A stretch of 36,603 bases of DNA from Acidimicrobiaceae bacterium (lineage in GTDB: Bacteria > Actinomycetota > Acidimicrobiia > Acidimicrobiales > RAAP-2): the NCBI GenBank assembly GCA_003169675.1, contig PNAT01000022.1, positions 1 to 36,603 of the forward strand. Direction: 5' to 3'. The notes under the pieces are model-generated. The model was not told where the DNA came from, did no database searches, and saw nothing but the letters and a program-made list of their open reading frames with translations. Each line of letters starts with the position of its first letter. Positions within the stretch are counted from its first letter, which is position 1. A program made the position numbers and the translations under genes. Below, in pieces: positions 15,660 to 23,493 of this stretch.

Positions 15660-16226
15660 ATGACAGAAGTTCTCTTCATATGCACGGGGAACCTCTGCCG
15701 CTCACCCAGTGCTGCCCATTTCCTGAGTCAGCGGATCCAGCGTGACGGGCCCACTGGTCTGGTGATCAGTTCGGCCGGAACTCGGGGGGCAACAGTCGGC
15801 CCACCGGCCAAGCTCTTGAAGGAAGGGGCGGCCTTCGGCCTGGACCTGGAAGGCCACGTACCCCACCGCATGGAGTTCGAGGACATCCAACGCTCGGACC
15901 TCGTCATCGGCATGGCGCGCGAACACATCCGTGAGACCGTGTTAATGGACCAGGCCTCTTTCCCCATGGTCTTCACCCTGCGCGAATTCGTGCGGCGGGG
16001 GAGCGAAATCGGGCCGCGGTCGCCCGAGGAACCGTTGTCCGAGTGGCTGGCACGGATGCATGGTGCCCGGCGCCATCTGGACTTGATCGGGGACTCGGGC
16101 CCGGACGACATTCCGGACCCCATGGGTGGGTCCTCAGAGGACTTCCGCCACATGTTGACCGAGGTGAAGGCGTTGACGGACCTGCTCCACTCCCTGATCT
16201 GGGGCTCCTGGCCCACCCTCATGTGA
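15660..16226 (+). CDS. Low-molecular-weight protein tyrosine phosphatase family protein
   Basis: A 188-residue phosphatase (LMWPc, PF01451). The P-loop CTGNLCRS (nucleophile C8, R14) directly follows strand VLFI, and the general-acid DP pair is IPDPMGG (D153, P154). It removes phosphate from phosphotyrosine proteins or acts in the related Wzb class, which controls tyrosine kinases of polysaccharide export. At 188 residues it is longer than the usual 140-160; the extra length sits between residues about 100 and 145. Upstream in-frame sequence is open to 15582, but the motif normally lies within the first 10-15 residues, favouring ATG 15660. A polysaccharide locus starts about 3 kb downstream, which makes a regulatory link plausible. 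No partner tyrosine kinase gene is in this window. Confidence 0.87.
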   Translation: MTEVLFICTGNLCRSPSAAHFLSQRIQRDGPTGLVISSAGTRGATVGPPAKLLKEGAAFGLDLEGHVPHRMEFEDIQRSDLVIGMAREHIRETVLMDQASFPMVFTLREFVRRGSEIGPRSPEEPLSEWLARMHGARRHLDLIGDSGPDDIPDPMGGSSEDFRHMLTEVKALTDLLHSLIWGSWPTLM

Positions 16227-16232
16227 GGGTGG
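16213..16232. terminator. Hairpin at the phosphatase stop, probable bidirectional terminator
   Basis: CCACCCTCA and TGAGGGTGG are perfect 9-bp arms around TG and include the TGA stop (16224-16226). The site sits between two convergent genes. It has a strong stem but no T-run, as is common in high-G+C genomes. Confidence 0.5.
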
Positions 16233-16250
16233 CCACGAACCGAGGTGCCG

Positions 16251-16877
16251 CTAGCCCTTGTGGTCTGCGGCGGCGCGGCGGCGAGTGTAGATCACGACGG
16301 CGGTGCCCATCAGGATGAGGGCCAGGGCGGCCGCGATCAGCGCAGCCAGGTCGGCACCTGTGAAGGCCAACGAGCCGGACCCGGTGCCCGTGGCGGTCGT
16401 CGTCGTCGTGGCTGTTGCGGCGCTTTCAATATCCACGAGGAACGTGGCGGTGTTCGTGGCTCCGCTGGCGTTTTTACCCGTTGCCGTGATGGTGTTCACG
16501 CCGAAGACGGCCGATTGGAACGTCCCGCCGTTGACCGACAGGGTGGGGACGTCGGTGGCGCCAAAGGTCAGCGTGAGCTGGCCCGTCGTGGCGTCCGCGT
16601 TCACCGTCTGCGTGTTGTACGGAGAAGAGAGCGTGACCGCCGAGCCGGGGGCGAAAGGACAGGAGGTGGCGGTCAGGGTGGCAGTGGCCGGCGCACTCGA
16701 TGTCGACGATGGGGAGACAGTGATCGTCGTGCTGACCGAGCAGCTGGTGGGGACCGCGTTGGTCGTTGGCGCGGTCGTGGCGGTCGTCGCTGCGCCGGCC
16801 GAACCGGGCATGGCCATGGTCAGCGCGGAGGCACCGAGCACCAAAATCGCTGCGACGCTACCAATTCTCTTTCGCAC
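16251..16877 (-). CDS. LAxTG-anchored secreted surface protein
   Basis: A 208-residue exported protein. The GTG at 16877 gives a textbook signal peptide (VRKRIGSVAAILVLGASALT, cleavage near AGA-A at about residue 29) and follows a purine-rich GGAAGAGG. The mature part is Thr/Ser/Ala-rich with one probable beta-sandwich domain (about 45-150, two cysteines at 46 and 73). A Thr-rich stalk, the sorting motif LAFTG (170-174), a hydrophobic helix (about 177-197) and the basic tail TRRRAAADHKG follow. LAxTG is the motif read by class E sortases of Actinobacteria, so it is predicted to be attached to the wall. An ATG further upstream (17063) would place about 60 non-signal residues before the signal and was rejected. 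It follows the DUF4012 gene on the same strand after 143 nt. Confidence 0.8.
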   Translation of the reverse strand: MRKRIGSVAAILVLGASALTMAMPGSAGAATTATTAPTTNAVPTSCSVSTTITVSPSSTSSAPATATLTATSCPFAPGSAVTLSSPYNTQTVNADATTGQLTLTFGATDVPTLSVNGGTFQSAVFGVNTITATGKNASGATNTATFLVDIESAATATTTTTATGTGSGSLAFTGADLAALIAAALALILMGTAVVIYTRRRAAADHKG

Positions 16878-17020
16878 AAACGCCTCTTCCTTAATTGGGT
16901 ACAGGTGGTCGGGCACCCTGCCGCGCCAATGACCTCCGGAATATTTCCCATAGGTTACTGCATGGCCGGGACAAAGCAAACCATGGTCCAGGCTCCTTCT
17001 ACCAGGGAGAACGTATGGAT
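16878..17020 (-). ncRNA. Candidate structured 5' leader of the LAxTG protein gene
   Basis: This 143-nt stretch between the DUF4012 stop and the surface-protein start can fold in the minus-strand RNA: TCCATA (17019-17014) with TATGGG (16952-16947), and inside it CATGG (16985-16981) with CCATG (16965-16961). In order it also shows AAUCC, GGUAGAAGGAGCC, GUCCCGGCC and CAGUAACC, a succession that loosely recalls ydaO-type (cyclic di-AMP) riboswitches. The central part of that class seems missing, so this is only a suggestion. Confidence 0.22.
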
Positions 17021-18949
17021 TTAGCGTTTCATACCCCAGCTGAGGCTCAGCGTGGAACCCCAAGATCTGGTCATGTGGGTGGCACCTTGGACGCTCCAGT
17101 CGGGCGCCTTCAGGTCGACGGTGAGCCGATCGGGGATCAGGCGGGCCTGGGGAACGAACCGGAGGTTGAGATGGCCGTCGACCACGGCGTGAGGCACGAA
17201 GGTGGCGAATTCAACCTGGTTGTGCTGGTGCGGCAGGAGGGAGAAATGGCTCTGCACCACCTGCAAGCCCGACTCGGAAATGGCACCGGGCATGGAGGTC
17301 CCGGAAGGACCCCAGAAGAAGATCCGAGCCCCGTACTCGCCGGGCGCGAAGGCGTTCACCCCATCGGGCCCGTACTGGTAGGAGGGAGCGTGACCGGGTT
17401 GGGCGAAGTTCACCACCTTGATGGTGCAGTTCACCAGGGCATTGCCTGAGGCATCGACGGTGATGTTCATGTGGACGCCAACAGCCACGAAGTAGTCCAG
17501 TTTGTCGACCGTGTTGTTCTCCACCGCGATGTGGAAGGTGCGGTCAGGAGCGCTTGTAATAAGGGTGCCGGCAGCATCGAGCGTCGACAACCCGGACTCA
17601 TCGGCCGGAACGTCACTCCAGACCATGAGGTGGCGTCCGTTGACGTCAGTGGACAGGGTGCTGGCAAAGGAGTCGAGGTCGACCTGCTCGTGCTTCATTT
17701 GATTGATCGCCGCCTTGACCACAGCGGCGATCTTGTCCCGACGGGAATTCTGCGGATCGTTCACCGTCAGTCCTTGGTACGCCTGATTGAGCAGGGTGTC
17801 GGCCAAATTGGTGGCGCTCACTGGAGTTGAAATCCCCGCCACGCTCACTGGACCGGTCAATTTCAAGATGCTGGCCACGGCTGGGATGTCCATGCCAATC
17901 ACGCCGTCCACATGCTGCCCCGTGGCCTGGGCCCACATGGCCTGCATGCTCTCCCCGCTGAGCGCGAAGTCGGGTGTGGTGACTGTCTCCGGCCACTGTT
18001 CAGTGGGCTGGTATGCCCCGAAGACTTGTGTGGTCCCCGCTGGCAAGGTGACGTTGGCCGGCGAAGACAGAAGGTAGTCCCCGTAGGTGGTGTCGTGCGC
18101 AATGGTGAAGGTCCCGTTGGTGGTGGTCAGTATGTCAAGTGACTCGACGGCCCCTCCGTCGCGCATCTCGGCGTTGTTCTCGGCCGCGATCAGATAGGTC
18201 TGGGGACCGCCGGCGCCGAGGAACGGTCGCGCGAAGGCAATGGTCTTTGCGCTGAGCGAGAGGAGGCGGACAAGCTTGGTGTCCTCGCGGTCAAAGGCGG
18301 ACCGCGCCTTGGCGATCGATCCCAAAAGGCCGGTCGTTGGGCGGTCAAGCGCAGCAAGGTCGCGGTGACCATTGACTACAGAGTCCTCCAAAGCTGCCAG
18401 TGCCGGCAGGGAAACTGTCGTCCCGCTGCTTTGGGTAACCAGGGTGTTGAGCGCACTCAGCATGGACGTCCCGGCGACGGTGGCCGATTCGACGTCTCGG
18501 GCCAGATCAATCACCGCCTGGCGCTGAGTGCCGACGTAGGGCAGGTAGCCGAGGATCCGGAGCGAGGTCGACCCTTCCAGGCTGGCGGTGGCCTCAGCGG
18601 CGTACTTGGAGACGGCGCCGATGTCCGTCGTCAGCTGGGCCCGGCCGCCGGCGGTGGTAAGGAGGCTCTTGTTGCCCAGATCGTTGGAGATGATCTCCTT
18701 GGCCGCACTGAGGTCGTTCTGCGCCCGGTGAATCGATGAATACGCGATGACGGACATGGCGGCGAAAGCAAGGACGAGGAGTCCGACGCCGATGTACAAG
18801 TAGATGACTATGTTCCGAATCCGGTCCTCAGGGTCGACGAGGACACGGCGGTGCCCGTGCCTTTCCTGGCGTAGATGGCGCAGGACGTGAATGGGCCCGT
18901 GGCGGAGGAGGTGCCAGCGGCGCTGCTCAGAGTGTCGGTAGATGTCCAC
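17021..18949 (-). CDS. DUF4012-domain membrane protein
   Basis: A 642-residue protein with a basic cytoplasmic N-terminus (His/Arg-rich, residues 1-45), one transmembrane helix (about 46-69) and a large extracytoplasmic part. A helical region (about 70-240) is followed by a DUF4012 domain (PF13196) whose hallmark is at about 'LGAGGPQTYLIAAENNAEMR', with DGGAVES just after. The start is the GTG at 18949, preceded by AAGGA at normal spacing. DUF4012 proteins are of unknown function and often occur in actinobacterial exopolysaccharide or cell-envelope gene clusters, some fused to or beside LytR-CpsA-Psr-like proteins. Here it sits at the edge of such a cluster and upstream of a wall-anchored protein. 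A role in attaching or assembling surface glycan is inference. Confidence 0.85.
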   Translation of the reverse strand: MDIYRHSEQRRWHLLRHGPIHVLRHLRQERHGHRRVLVDPEDRIRNIVIYLYIGVGLLVLAFAAMSVIAYSSIHRAQNDLSAAKEIISNDLGNKSLLTTAGGRAQLTTDIGAVSKYAAEATASLEGSTSLRILGYLPYVGTQRQAVIDLARDVESATVAGTSMLSALNTLVTQSSGTTVSLPALAALEDSVVNGHRDLAALDRPTTGLLGSIAKARSAFDREDTKLVRLLSLSAKTIAFARPFLGAGGPQTYLIAAENNAEMRDGGAVESLDILTTTNGTFTIAHDTTYGDYLLSSPANVTLPAGTTQVFGAYQPTEQWPETVTTPDFALSGESMQAMWAQATGQHVDGVIGMDIPAVASILKLTGPVSVAGISTPVSATNLADTLLNQAYQGLTVNDPQNSRRDKIAAVVKAAINQMKHEQVDLDSFASTLSTDVNGRHLMVWSDVPADESGLSTLDAAGTLITSAPDRTFHIAVENNTVDKLDYFVAVGVHMNITVDASGNALVNCTIKVVNFAQPGHAPSYQYGPDGVNAFAPGEYGARIFFWGPSGTSMPGAISESGLQVVQSHFSLLPHQHNQVEFATFVPHAVVDGHLNLRFVPQARLIPDRLTVDLKAPDWSVQGATHMTRSWGSTLSLSWGMKR

Positions 18950-19043
18950 GGATTCCTTCTAAGCGGCAACCTTCGCCATGGGGAAGCGAGAGGTCGTCAA
19001 AAGTTAGCGTGCGCCCGGTCTGGTTCCGCTTCAACCATCCCGT

Positions 19044-19325
19044 TCACGCTGTGACCTCGTCCCCGACCTCCTGGCGGAACGTCCGTGCCAAGGCTTTGCC
19101 TACCTCGGAAGTGTCGTCGGTCCAGCAGTCGTCGACCACTACCACCTCGAAACGGTCGCTGTCAACGGTCTGGTCGCTCAAGTTCTCGAGCGGGGGGTAG
19201 AACTGAGGTGCTCGCCGATAGGTATGGATGGCGACCGAGATTTCCCGACACCCACCCTGTCGCGCTCGCCGTCTCGGCGACGAAGGTGCTGACTGCTTCG
19301 CCTTCGAGGCTGAGGTCATTGGCAC
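19044..19325 (-). pseudogene. Truncated family 2 glycosyltransferase (N-terminal fragment)
   Basis: Ninety-three residues from a GTG at 19325 (or the ATG at 19319). Residues about 27-75 are the start of a GT2 GT-A fold: EISVAIHTYRRAPQF, then FEVVVVDDCWTDDTSEV. The acceptor half and the DxD region are absent, so it cannot be active. It closely parallels the start of the gene immediately upstream (EIAVVIPTYERL and FEVVVVDDCSSGDV) and begins directly after that gene's stop codon, so it looks like a tandem paralogue cut short after its first Rossmann-like half. The normal Pro of the 'IPTY' motif has become His, another sign of decay. Confidence 0.6.
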
Positions 19326-20303
19326 CTAAAGTACCAATACCCGGTTGGCAAGGGATCCCTCCAGGTGCCCGATGACTCTGGCCGCGTCGACCACGGGCAC
19401 TTGAAAACAGAGCCTGAAGAAGTTGAGGTGTCGAATGGAGGGATGGCGCAACCAAAGATATGGCAATGCGAGCAACAGTGCGGGGCGCATCCGCCAGGCC
19501 AGGAATGCACCGAGTAGAGCAGCCAAGAACGCCACATCCTCCTTACGGTATGCCCAGGACCGCCAATACATCTCCTTCCGGTACCCGGGGTGCTCGACGC
19601 CGAGACGGATCATATTCCGCTCACATAGCCCATTGCGAACGAACCACCCCCAGCCCCGCCGCTCCACTTCGTGAGTCACCATGGCGTCAAATGCGAAACC
19701 ACGGTCCCAGCCAGCTTCGAGAACCTTCCAACCCGCTGCCGTGTCCTCGCCCCACCAGGCGATCTCTTCATCAAAACCGGCGGTGAGCTCGAAGACCTGG
19801 CGGCGATAGAAGATGTTGCAAGCCATGAATTCGGGATCTGACTGCTCGACGACGCGCCAGACGTACCAGTCATTCATACGCCGGAAGTCAAGCCCGGCGG
19901 GCGCCAGCGTGCGGCCCTGTATGACGCCGGCATTGGGCTCATTCTTCATGGCCACCAGGCCGGCTTCAAGCCAACCAGCCGAAGGCATGCAGTCGTCATC
20001 GAGAAACGCCAAGACCGGGGCAGTGGTGGACTTCCACCCCAGGTTGCGAGCCGCGGCGGGTCCGCCGTTTTTCGGAGTGCGGAGCAGCTGCAGCTTGTAG
20101 GGAAGGTGAGGCATCAAGCTTGCGAGGGCTCCGGTCACATCACCTGACGAGCAGTCATCGACCACCACGACCTCGAATAGTGCACTGGACAGAGACTGCT
20201 CGGCCAGGTTCCGAAGCAGCGCAGGAAGCCGCTCCAACCGCTCGTAGGTCGGGATCACCACGGCAATCTCCGGTCCAGTGCCGTGTGGCAATGTCGTTTT
20301 CAC
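19326..20303 (-). CDS. Family 2 glycosyltransferase
   Basis: A 325-residue inverting GT-A glycosyltransferase (GT2). The nucleotide-binding start is EIAVVIPTYERLERLPALL (12-30), VVVVDDCSSGDV (45-56) carries the first acidic pair, and FLDDDCMPSAGWLEAG (100-115) contains the metal-binding DDD (102-104). A GFDEEIAWWGEDTAAGWKVL acceptor-side motif follows. The C-terminal 60 residues contain a hydrophobic stretch (AALLGAFLAWRMRPALLLALPYLW), suggesting membrane association. An upstream ATG (20354) exists, but the GTG at 20303 overlaps the stop of the preceding GT4 remnant as GTGA and places the domain correctly. It adds a sugar from a nucleotide donor to a growing surface glycan; donor and linkage are unknown. 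Confidence 0.87.
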   Translation of the reverse strand: MKTTLPHGTGPEIAVVIPTYERLERLPALLRNLAEQSLSSALFEVVVVDDCSSGDVTGALASLMPHLPYKLQLLRTPKNGGPAAARNLGWKSTTAPVLAFLDDDCMPSAGWLEAGLVAMKNEPNAGVIQGRTLAPAGLDFRRMNDWYVWRVVEQSDPEFMACNIFYRRQVFELTAGFDEEIAWWGEDTAAGWKVLEAGWDRGFAFDAMVTHEVERRGWGWFVRNGLCERNMIRLGVEHPGYRKEMYWRSWAYRKEDVAFLAALLGAFLAWRMRPALLLALPYLWLRHPSIRHLNFFRLCFQVPVVDAARVIGHLEGSLANRVLVL

Positions 20304-20611
20304 GGTCCGCCTTGGTAATGGTTTTCGAGACGGGAATCGATCGCTTCGTCCCAATTGAGCTGTGTGGCGAGGTCCCGACAGTGCTCCTGGGTGGTGGAAC
20401 CGGGAGCCGAGTGGAATCCGGCTTGAACCGTTTCTGTCAGTAATGGTGGATCATGGGGTTGTGCGATGGTGCCGGTGGTGTTGGTCAAGAGTTGGGGCGA
20501 CGCGCGATTGCCGGCTACCACGATTGGCGAGCCCGAGGCCAATGATTCAATTGGCGTATTTCCGAATGAGTATGCAATGCATCGGAGGGCAGTCACCCAC
20601 GCCGAAGCGTA
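20300..20611 (-). pseudogene. C-terminal fragment of a family 4 glycosyltransferase
   Basis: About 103 residues beginning at YASAWVTAL and containing SFGNTPIESLASGSPIVVAG and NRASPQLLTNTTGTIAQP, the donor-binding C-terminal end of GT4 (Glycos_transf_1) enzymes. The frame stays open upstream to 20716 but reads meaningless sequence overlapping the end of the neighbouring GT2 gene, so the N-terminal three quarters of this GT4 are lost. The join falls at about 20612-20682 and looks like a deletion. Its stop still overlaps the start of the next GT2 as GTGA, a relic of translational coupling in the former operon. Confidence 0.65.
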
Positions 20612-20681
20612 GCGCGAAGCGGGCTCCCCCCGGCTCCCCTTCCCCCTTCCTATGTGCAGTTGCCATCGGCCCGCGCGGCCT

Positions 20682-21533
20682 TCAAGGGTAGAGCACCCAG
20701 TGCTCAATGCTGCCAACGAGGCGGCCGGCGTAGGTCCCCGCGACCCATGCCAAATGCTTTCTTCCTTGTAGGCGCAATAGGAAATGAGGGTGCCGAAAGA
20801 GCCATACCGGGACTCTCACTGCCCGCCCAAGGTGCCGCGGCATGCCCTTCGAGCGGTACCGGCTATAGAGGGCCACATCTGATCGGCCATACAAGAAGGT
20901 CTTGCAGAGGATGTCGATGGTCCGCGTTGGCACCCGCTTCACGACCAGCGCCTCGGGTGCTTCGGAATAGCGGAGTCCAGCGAGCTGGGACCGCCAGCAG
21001 AAATCGACGTCCTCGCCAACACGCATCGCTTCGTCGAAGCCGCCGAGGTCGAGGAATGCGTCACGCCGCGCCGCAAGGTTGGCGCCGAGGCCCGTGGGGA
21101 GGAACTCGAAGATTTCGGCATTGAAGTATCCGGGCTCCTCAGGGGGGTTGGCAAGCGTACTGATGTCGATAGCGCCCGCAACGACGTCGGCCGCCTCCAA
21201 GGCTTTCTCGCATGCGGCCAGCCACTCCGGAGCGACTCGATCGTCGGCATCGCAGAAGGCGAGCAGGTCACCGGCGGCTGACCGGGCGCCGACGTTTCGT
21301 GCTGCCCCGGGGCCACGGGTGGCCGACGCTGGGACCACTCGAAGCCCAGGCAGCCGGTTGATCCAGGTGCGAGCCACGGCTGCCGTGTCGTCCGAGGAGC
21401 CGTTGTCGGCGACGATCACCTCCCACTCACCTTGGTAGGACTGGGCGCACAGAGCGGCTAGCTGCCCTCCGAGCACAGCCCCGGCATTGCGCGCTGGGAC
21501 CACGACGCTGATCACCCGGGGGACCATCCACAT
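20682..21533 (-). CDS. Family 2 glycosyltransferase
   Basis: A 283-residue GT2 enzyme. VISVVVPARNAGAVLGGQL opens the fold, VIVADNGSSDDT is the nucleotide-binding acidic motif, GPGAARNVGARSAAGDLLAFCDADDRVAP contains the DxD (DADD), and GGFDEAMRVGEDVDFCWRSQ carries the catalytic-base ED motif. The C-terminal part (KTFLYGRSDVALYSRYRSKGMPRHLGRAVR) is shared closely with the GT2 gene at 34629-35690, so the two are paralogues. An ATG two codons in (21527) is equally possible as start. It is expected to act at the membrane on a lipid-linked glycan; specificity is unknown. It diverges from the TylF-like gene across 93 nt. Confidence 0.88.
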   Translation of the reverse strand: MWMVPRVISVVVPARNAGAVLGGQLAALCAQSYQGEWEVIVADNGSSDDTAAVARTWINRLPGLRVVPASATRGPGAARNVGARSAAGDLLAFCDADDRVAPEWLAACEKALEAADVVAGAIDISTLANPPEEPGYFNAEIFEFLPTGLGANLAARRDAFLDLGGFDEAMRVGEDVDFCWRSQLAGLRYSEAPEALVVKRVPTRTIDILCKTFLYGRSDVALYSRYRSKGMPRHLGRAVRVPVWLFRHPHFLLRLQGRKHLAWVAGTYAGRLVGSIEHWVLYP

Positions 21534-21626
21534 TGGCTCAAGGCGCCGGCCCAGCCGAGGAGTCGGCTACCCTCGACCTGCCGAATAGGAAAACATCGGA
21601 CCAAGTGTCGGCTTTTGGCAACGACC

Positions 21627-22418
21627 ATGAAACCACTTGTGCGGCGCATCGCTGCTTTCATCCAGAGGCCATCCGGCGAAACCCGTGACAACGTGGGTGG
21701 GACGCCAGAAGTCAGCACCAGTTTCAGCGCTCTGGAAGCAGAGGTACTGGAGCGCGTCCGACCGTACACGCTGACGAGCCCCGAGAGGCTGGTCGCGCTC
21801 ATGGACGCCACTGAATACGTCGTGCGCCGTGGGATCCCTGGTGCCTTGGTTGAGTGCGGCGTATGGCGAGGCGGTTCTGTTCTCGCGATGATCGACACCC
21901 TCCAGCGCCTTGGCGTAACTGACCGGGAACTCTACGTCTACGACACGTTCGAGGGGATGACCCGGCCAAGCGAACTCGACACCTCACCCTTTGAGCAGGA
22001 GCGGTCGGCCCTCGCCACGTGGACCCGGGACGAGAGCCAGGGGCGAAGGGCGTGGGACTGGGCCTTCCGCCCGGAGATCTTCAGCTTCGAGCATGTCCGA
22101 CACCTCCTCTACTCGACAGGCTATCCGCGTGACCTCATCCACTTCGTGGCCGGTCCCGTCGAGGAGACGCTCCCCGGGCAGGCGCCGGTCAGGGTAGCTC
22201 TCCTCAGGTTGGACACTGACTGGTACGAGTCGACGCACCATGAGCTTGTGCACCTCTATCCGAGGCTCTCCGAGGGTGGGGTCCTGATCATCGACGACTA
22301 CGGACACTGGGAGGGGGCGCGGCGCGCGGCGGATGAGTATTTTGCGTCTGATGCCCAGCCGTTACTGCTCGCGAGGGTCGACTACACGGGAAGGATGGGC
22401 GTCAAGTTCACGGCTTGA
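21627..22418 (+). CDS. TylF/MycF-type macrocin O-methyltransferase family protein
   Basis: A 263-residue SAM-dependent, metal-assisted O-methyltransferase (TylF family, PF05711). ALVECGVWRGGSVLAMI is the SAM-binding start, YVYDTFEGMTRPSELD is the family-specific motif II, and LLRLDTDWYESTHHELVHLY and GGVLIIDDYGHWEGAR supply the metal-binding acids. TylF and MycF methylate deoxysugar hydroxyls in antibiotics; homologues in polysaccharide loci are thought to methylate glycan sugars. The ATG at 21627 was chosen over a TTG four codons earlier. It is one of only a few plus-strand genes among the surrounding transferases and seems to be a single-gene unit. Confidence 0.9.
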   Translation: MKPLVRRIAAFIQRPSGETRDNVGGTPEVSTSFSALEAEVLERVRPYTLTSPERLVALMDATEYVVRRGIPGALVECGVWRGGSVLAMIDTLQRLGVTDRELYVYDTFEGMTRPSELDTSPFEQERSALATWTRDESQGRRAWDWAFRPEIFSFEHVRHLLYSTGYPRDLIHFVAGPVEETLPGQAPVRVALLRLDTDWYESTHHELVHLYPRLSEGGVLIIDDYGHWEGARRAADEYFASDAQPLLLARVDYTGRMGVKFTA

Positions 22419-22487
22419 GCTGGTGCGGGCAGCGCGCCCTGGCAACCCACGGCAGAGCCCGGCCGGATACGTGGCCCGGGTGACCGC

Positions 22488-23477
22488 TCAGGGTGAAATC
22501 ACCCGCTTCGCCCGAGCCCCAGCCCGCCGGACTCCGTCCCGATACCCCTCAAGCTTGAGATAGGCGGGTATCCGCTGGTCGGGCGGGAGACGGCGGATTA
22601 CTCGAGTCGCCACTGTCCGGTCAGTGAGCGGCTCACCGAACCAGGGCGTATCGGCGAGGGTGGCAAGATAGCGCTCCCGGTGGGGGTGCGGGGAAAGGTA
22701 GTGCCACGGCTTGCAAATGCTGGGGCCCTCGAAGTGGAGGATTGCCGGGTTTCGGTTCGCTTCGGCGAGAGCCTCGCTCCCGAAGACGTCGGTCGCCCAC
22801 TGGCTCCATGCCCAGAAGCTATTCTGTACATTCCACCGCGGTTCGAGGGGTTTCCACTGCTCGGCGAACACCACATTGAGGGCGTCCTGGTCGAACCACG
22901 TCAGTGGTTGAGCCACACCCCGAACGAACTCCGAGATCCGCTCCCACGAATGCTCGGCTCGCAAGGCCACCAAGTCGACGAGTAACACCCCGGCGTTGAA
23001 GTAGTGGCGTGGGTCCCGGATACCAAGGGAGGCGACGTGCGGGCGCATGCTCGGTTCGACGACGTTGCGTACCGCACCAAGCACCGCACCATCCAGGTCC
23101 TCGGCCCACAGAGGCGAAAGAGACCGTATGGCCAGCACGTCGGCATCGAGATAGATGACACGTTCCAGGGCCGGGAACATCTCGGGCAGCAGAACTCTCG
23201 CCCAGCTGATCCGCTCTCCAAGGGACGGACCCTTCGTCGGCAGTGCCCCGAGCAATCCGGCGTCAATGAGCTTGAACTCTATATTGCCCTCGTGAGCTTG
23301 CACCATTGCCGTCAGCTTGGCTTGGGCGTCCAATGGGATGGTTCCTTCGTGCAGGATATGGAAATGCAGCCGCTGCTCGGTTGTTGCGCGGAGGCATGAC
23401 AGGAGGCCGGTCGCGCACCATGGGAGGTAGGACCGGTCGCTGGCCATAACCACTTGGATCTCGCCAGATGATTTCAC
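22488..23477 (-). CDS. Family 8 glycosyltransferase
   Basis: A 329-residue retaining GT-A enzyme (GT8, as in LgtC, glycogenin and general stress protein A). IQVVMASDRSYLPWCATGL starts the fold at residue 7, RVIYLDADVLAIRSL carries the metal-binding DAD (111-113), YFNAGVLLVDL is the conserved acceptor-site motif, FDQDALNVVF follows, and ILHFEGPSICKPWHY contains the HxxGxxKPW donor-phosphate motif. GT8 enzymes usually transfer galactose or glucose from UDP-sugars. The open frame extends upstream to 23534 into the neighbouring methyltransferase gene. The GTG at 23477, 16 nt after that gene's stop, gives the normal domain start, though without a clear ribosome site. It appears to be the last gene of the 25785-22488 operon. 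Confidence 0.88.
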   Translation of the reverse strand: MKSSGEIQVVMASDRSYLPWCATGLLSCLRATTEQRLHFHILHEGTIPLDAQAKLTAMVQAHEGNIEFKLIDAGLLGALPTKGPSLGERISWARVLLPEMFPALERVIYLDADVLAIRSLSPLWAEDLDGAVLGAVRNVVEPSMRPHVASLGIRDPRHYFNAGVLLVDLVALRAEHSWERISEFVRGVAQPLTWFDQDALNVVFAEQWKPLEPRWNVQNSFWAWSQWATDVFGSEALAEANRNPAILHFEGPSICKPWHYLSPHPHRERYLATLADTPWFGEPLTDRTVATRVIRRLPPDQRIPAYLKLEGYRDGVRRAGARAKRVISP

Positions 23478-23493
23478 AGACAGAGGCGGCCGT

